A stretch of 6,903 nucleotides of DNA. Source: Halothiobacillaceae bacterium. Lineage in GTDB: Bacteria; Pseudomonadota; Gammaproteobacteria; Halothiobacillales; Halothiobacillaceae. Position 1 is the stretch's first letter. Every line of letters starts with the position of its first letter. The stretch is taken from contig DRZW01000033.1 of NCBI GenBank assembly GCA_011380105.1, positions 1 through 6,903 on the forward strand, written 5' to 3'. Position numbers and translations under genes: made by a program. Positions 5,013 to 6,903 of the stretch are shown in pieces. The notes under the pieces were generated by a model, which was not told where the DNA came from, made no database searches, and saw only the letters and a list, made by a program, of their open reading frames with translations.

Positions 5013-6903
5013 TCAGAATAGCTCATCAATCACTTCAGTACCGCTACCCGAGCGGCGCTGCTCAATGCTAGGAATAGTGACAGCCGGGTTGGTGCTATCG
5101 AAGTACTCGATGATCGCGCCGGGCGTACCAGGCTCAACAGCTTCACCGGTTTTTCGATCAATTAGAACCGAGACGATGCCTTGTGGTGGCTCGTCTGCTG
5201 TTTGCTCAGATTCGGGGGGGAGTACTTGACGCATAAAATCAATCCAAATCGGCAGTGCGGCTCGCGCACCGGTTTCGCGTCGCCCAAGTTCACTGTTGTC
5301 GGTAAAGCCCACCCAAGCGGTCGCCGTTACCCCAGGGCCGAAACCGGCAAACCAGGCATCTCGCTGAGCATTGGTAGTGCCGGTTTTCCCGCCAATGTCC
5401 CGTCGATCGAGTTCACGGGACGCAAGAGCACCCGTACCCGCCCGAACCACGCCGCGCAAACCCGAGCGCATCAAAAACGCATTTTGTTCGCTAATGATAG
5501 CGGGCGCTATGCTGGGATCAATTGTATCTGTGGGGCAATCTTGACACTGCAGAACAGCAGGATGTGAATATAGCGATCCGTGATTCGGACTTTCTATCTC
5601 GGTAATAAAGTATGGCGTTACCCGATAACCACCATTCGCGAACACGGCATACCCTGCAGTGAGCTCCAGCGGTGTTTGCGTGTAACTACCCAATGCCATC
5701 GAGGGGGTGGCATCCCAGCGCTCCACAGGCAAACCAAATTCACCGACGAATTCACGCACAGACTCAGCACCCAATGCTTCAATCAGGCGTATGGAAATCA
5801 GGTTCACCGAACGTTGAAAGGAGTCACGCAATGTACGCATCCCGCCAAATTCACGGCCATAATTCTGCGGTCGCCAATCCACGCCTTGACGAACCCCGTC
5901 TTTGACGATCACCGGTGAGTCATTAAGCAGGCTATTCCAGCTATAACCCGCTTTTAACGCAGCAGAATACAAAAAAGGCTTAAAGCTCGAACCGGACTGT
6001 CGCACAGCTTGGGTTACGTTGTTAAACTGGCTGTCATTAAAGAAATCAAAGCCGCCAACCAACGCGCGAATACCGCCGGTGTTGGAATCCAGCGCCACAA
6101 ATGCTGCAGTCGCTGCTGGTATTTGGACAAACTCAGGCCGACTTTCAGCATCCTCTGGCGGCTTAATGCGTACCAGATCCCCTTCTGTAAGCACATCTGC
6201 CACTGCGGTAGGCTTCGGGCCGCAGGAGTCGACGGTAAGGTAGGGACAAGCCCAGGCCACGTCATCCAGCGTTAATGTCAATTCGCCTATATCCTTTACC
6301 AGTAGTCGGGCGGTTTCATCCACCGAAAGCACAACCGCTGGTAGCAGCCCACCCACCGTAGGTCGAGCTGCTAATCGCTCTTCCAAAACATCCGGCTGAT
6401 TTAAATAGGCACTGAAATCATCCTCCGGACCCCGATAACCATGACGCTGATCATAAGCGATGAGGTTATTGCGCAAGGCGCTACGAGCCGCCGATTGCGC
6501 TAATGGGTCAATGGTGGTGTAGACATCTAACCCCATGGTATAGGCCTCATCTCCAAACCGCTCGACCATCTCTGCGCGCACCATTTCGGCGACATAAGGC
6601 GCATGGGTTTCAATATCTGAGCGGCCAAAAATTCGCCCAGGAAGGCTTTCATTAACAGCTTGATCAAATTCCTGGCGGGTAATCATGCCCAAATCCAGCA
6701 TACGGTTTAGCACATAGGTGCGCCGAGCAATAGCACGATCAGGATTGCGGACGGGATTAACGGTTGACGGTGCCTTCGGCAAAGCCGCCAACATCGCAGC
6801 TTCAGCAATGGTGATCTCTTCAAGGGATTTATTGAAATAAACCTGAGCGGCTGCTTTTACACCGTAAGCACGTTGCCCCATAAAAATTTTATTTAAGTAC
6901 AAC
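5013..6903 (-). CDS. mrcA: Penicillin-binding protein 1A, bifunctional peptidoglycan synthase (5' end beyond right edge)
   Basis: The visible 629 residues start mid-protein: the first codon is TTG read as Leu in LYLNKIFMGQRAYG, the end of the GT51 glycosyltransferase domain. The membrane anchor and the catalytic Glu of that domain are outside the window. Numbering from that Leu, the glycosyltransferase tail covers 1-50. An OB-like domain lies within about 160-265, after DQRHGYRGPEDD. The transpeptidase domain follows, with S-x-x-K at Ser305-Lys308 (acyl-enzyme serine), S-x-N at 365-367 and K-T-G at 506-508. The C-x-x-C at 453-456 corresponds to CPEC in E. coli PBP1A, and the -ELF terminus also matches, so the 3' end is complete. 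PBP1A polymerises glycan strands and cross-links peptides at the outer face of the inner membrane, where an outer-membrane lipoprotein activates it in E. coli. No promoter is visible, because the start is off the window. Confidence 0.97.
   Translation of the reverse strand, partial: LYLNKIFMGQRAYGVKAAAQVYFNKSLEEITIAEAAMLAALPKAPSTVNPVRNPDRAIARRTYVLNRMLDLGMITRQEFDQAVNESLPGRIFGRSDIETHAPYVAEMVRAEMVERFGDEAYTMGLDVYTTIDPLAQSAARSALRNNLIAYDQRHGYRGPEDDFSAYLNQPDVLEERLAARPTVGGLLPAVVLSVDETARLLVKDIGELTLTLDDVAWACPYLTVDSCGPKPTAVADVLTEGDLVRIKPPEDAESRPEFVQIPAATAAFVALDSNTGGIRALVGGFDFFNDSQFNNVTQAVRQSGSSFKPFLYSAALKAGYSWNSLLNDSPVIVKDGVRQGVDWRPQNYGREFGGMRTLRDSFQRSVNLISIRLIEALGAESVREFVGEFGLPVERWDATPSMALGSYTQTPLELTAGYAVFANGGYRVTPYFITEIESPNHGSLYSHPAVLQCQDCPTDTIDPSIAPAIISEQNAFLMRSGLRGVVRAGTGALASRELDRRDIGGKTGTTNAQRDAWFAGFGPGVTATAWVGFTDNSELGRRETGARAALPIWIDFMRQVLPPESEQTADEPPQGIVSVLIDRKTGEAVEPGTPGAIIEYFDSTNPAVTIPSIEQRRSGSGTEVIDELF

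Noticed and set aside
4927..5229. Plus-strand open stretch with protein-like wording (NGDLKTEYEINGQFK) running into the 3' end of mrcA
   Set aside because: It has no ATG start before mrcA, is antisense to the conserved C-terminus of PBP1A for most of its length, and matches no family I know. A short remnant cannot be excluded, but there is too little to report.
6013..6275. Overlapping small frames on both strands inside the mrcA region
   Set aside because: All are out of frame with or antisense to the strongly conserved PBP1A coding sequence, and none has independent support.

Overview
All supported genes lie on the minus strand. The gene set is typical of a Gram-negative gammaproteobacterium. 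It includes the inner-membrane LPS exporter pair LptF/LptG, a topoisomerase IV subunit with a gamma-type N-terminus, a TrhP (YegQ) tRNA hydroxylation enzyme very close to the E. coli protein, and a class A penicillin-binding protein 1A that ends in -ELF as E. coli MrcA does. Base composition is moderate (about half G+C). I cannot place the organism more precisely from sequence alone.

Layout in the direction of transcription (right to left): (1) 6903-5013, most of mrcA (PBP1A), with its start cut off by the right edge. (2) 5012-4801, a 212-base gap holding a strong 19-base palindrome but no gene. (3) 4800-4177, a 207-residue conserved protein that looks like a degenerate nucleotidyltransferase-fold protein. 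(4) 4160-3829, a decayed gene readable only by joining three frames. It resembles an FMN-binding pyridoxamine-5'-phosphate-oxidase-like protein and has lost its middle. (5) 3828-3729, a short regulatory gap with an inverted repeat lying on an extended -10 promoter. (6) 3728-1, a tightly packed run trhP - lptF - lptG - parC with junctions of +13, -14 and -8 bases, with parC cut by the left edge.

The last four genes look like one transcription unit. It joins a tRNA wobble-uridine modification enzyme, the two membrane subunits of the LPS transport ABC machine, and the chromosome-decatenating topoisomerase IV A subunit. LptF and LptG form a functional complex with LptB and LptC, which are not in this window. 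TrhP and ParC have no known mechanistic link to them, so their grouping probably reflects shared expression.

I found no mobile element, CRISPR array, RNA gene or convincing new system. The items most worth a second look are the three-frame pseudogene, the unusual trhP-lptFG-parC coupling with its leaderless-looking GTG start for lptF, and the two intergenic inverted repeats.
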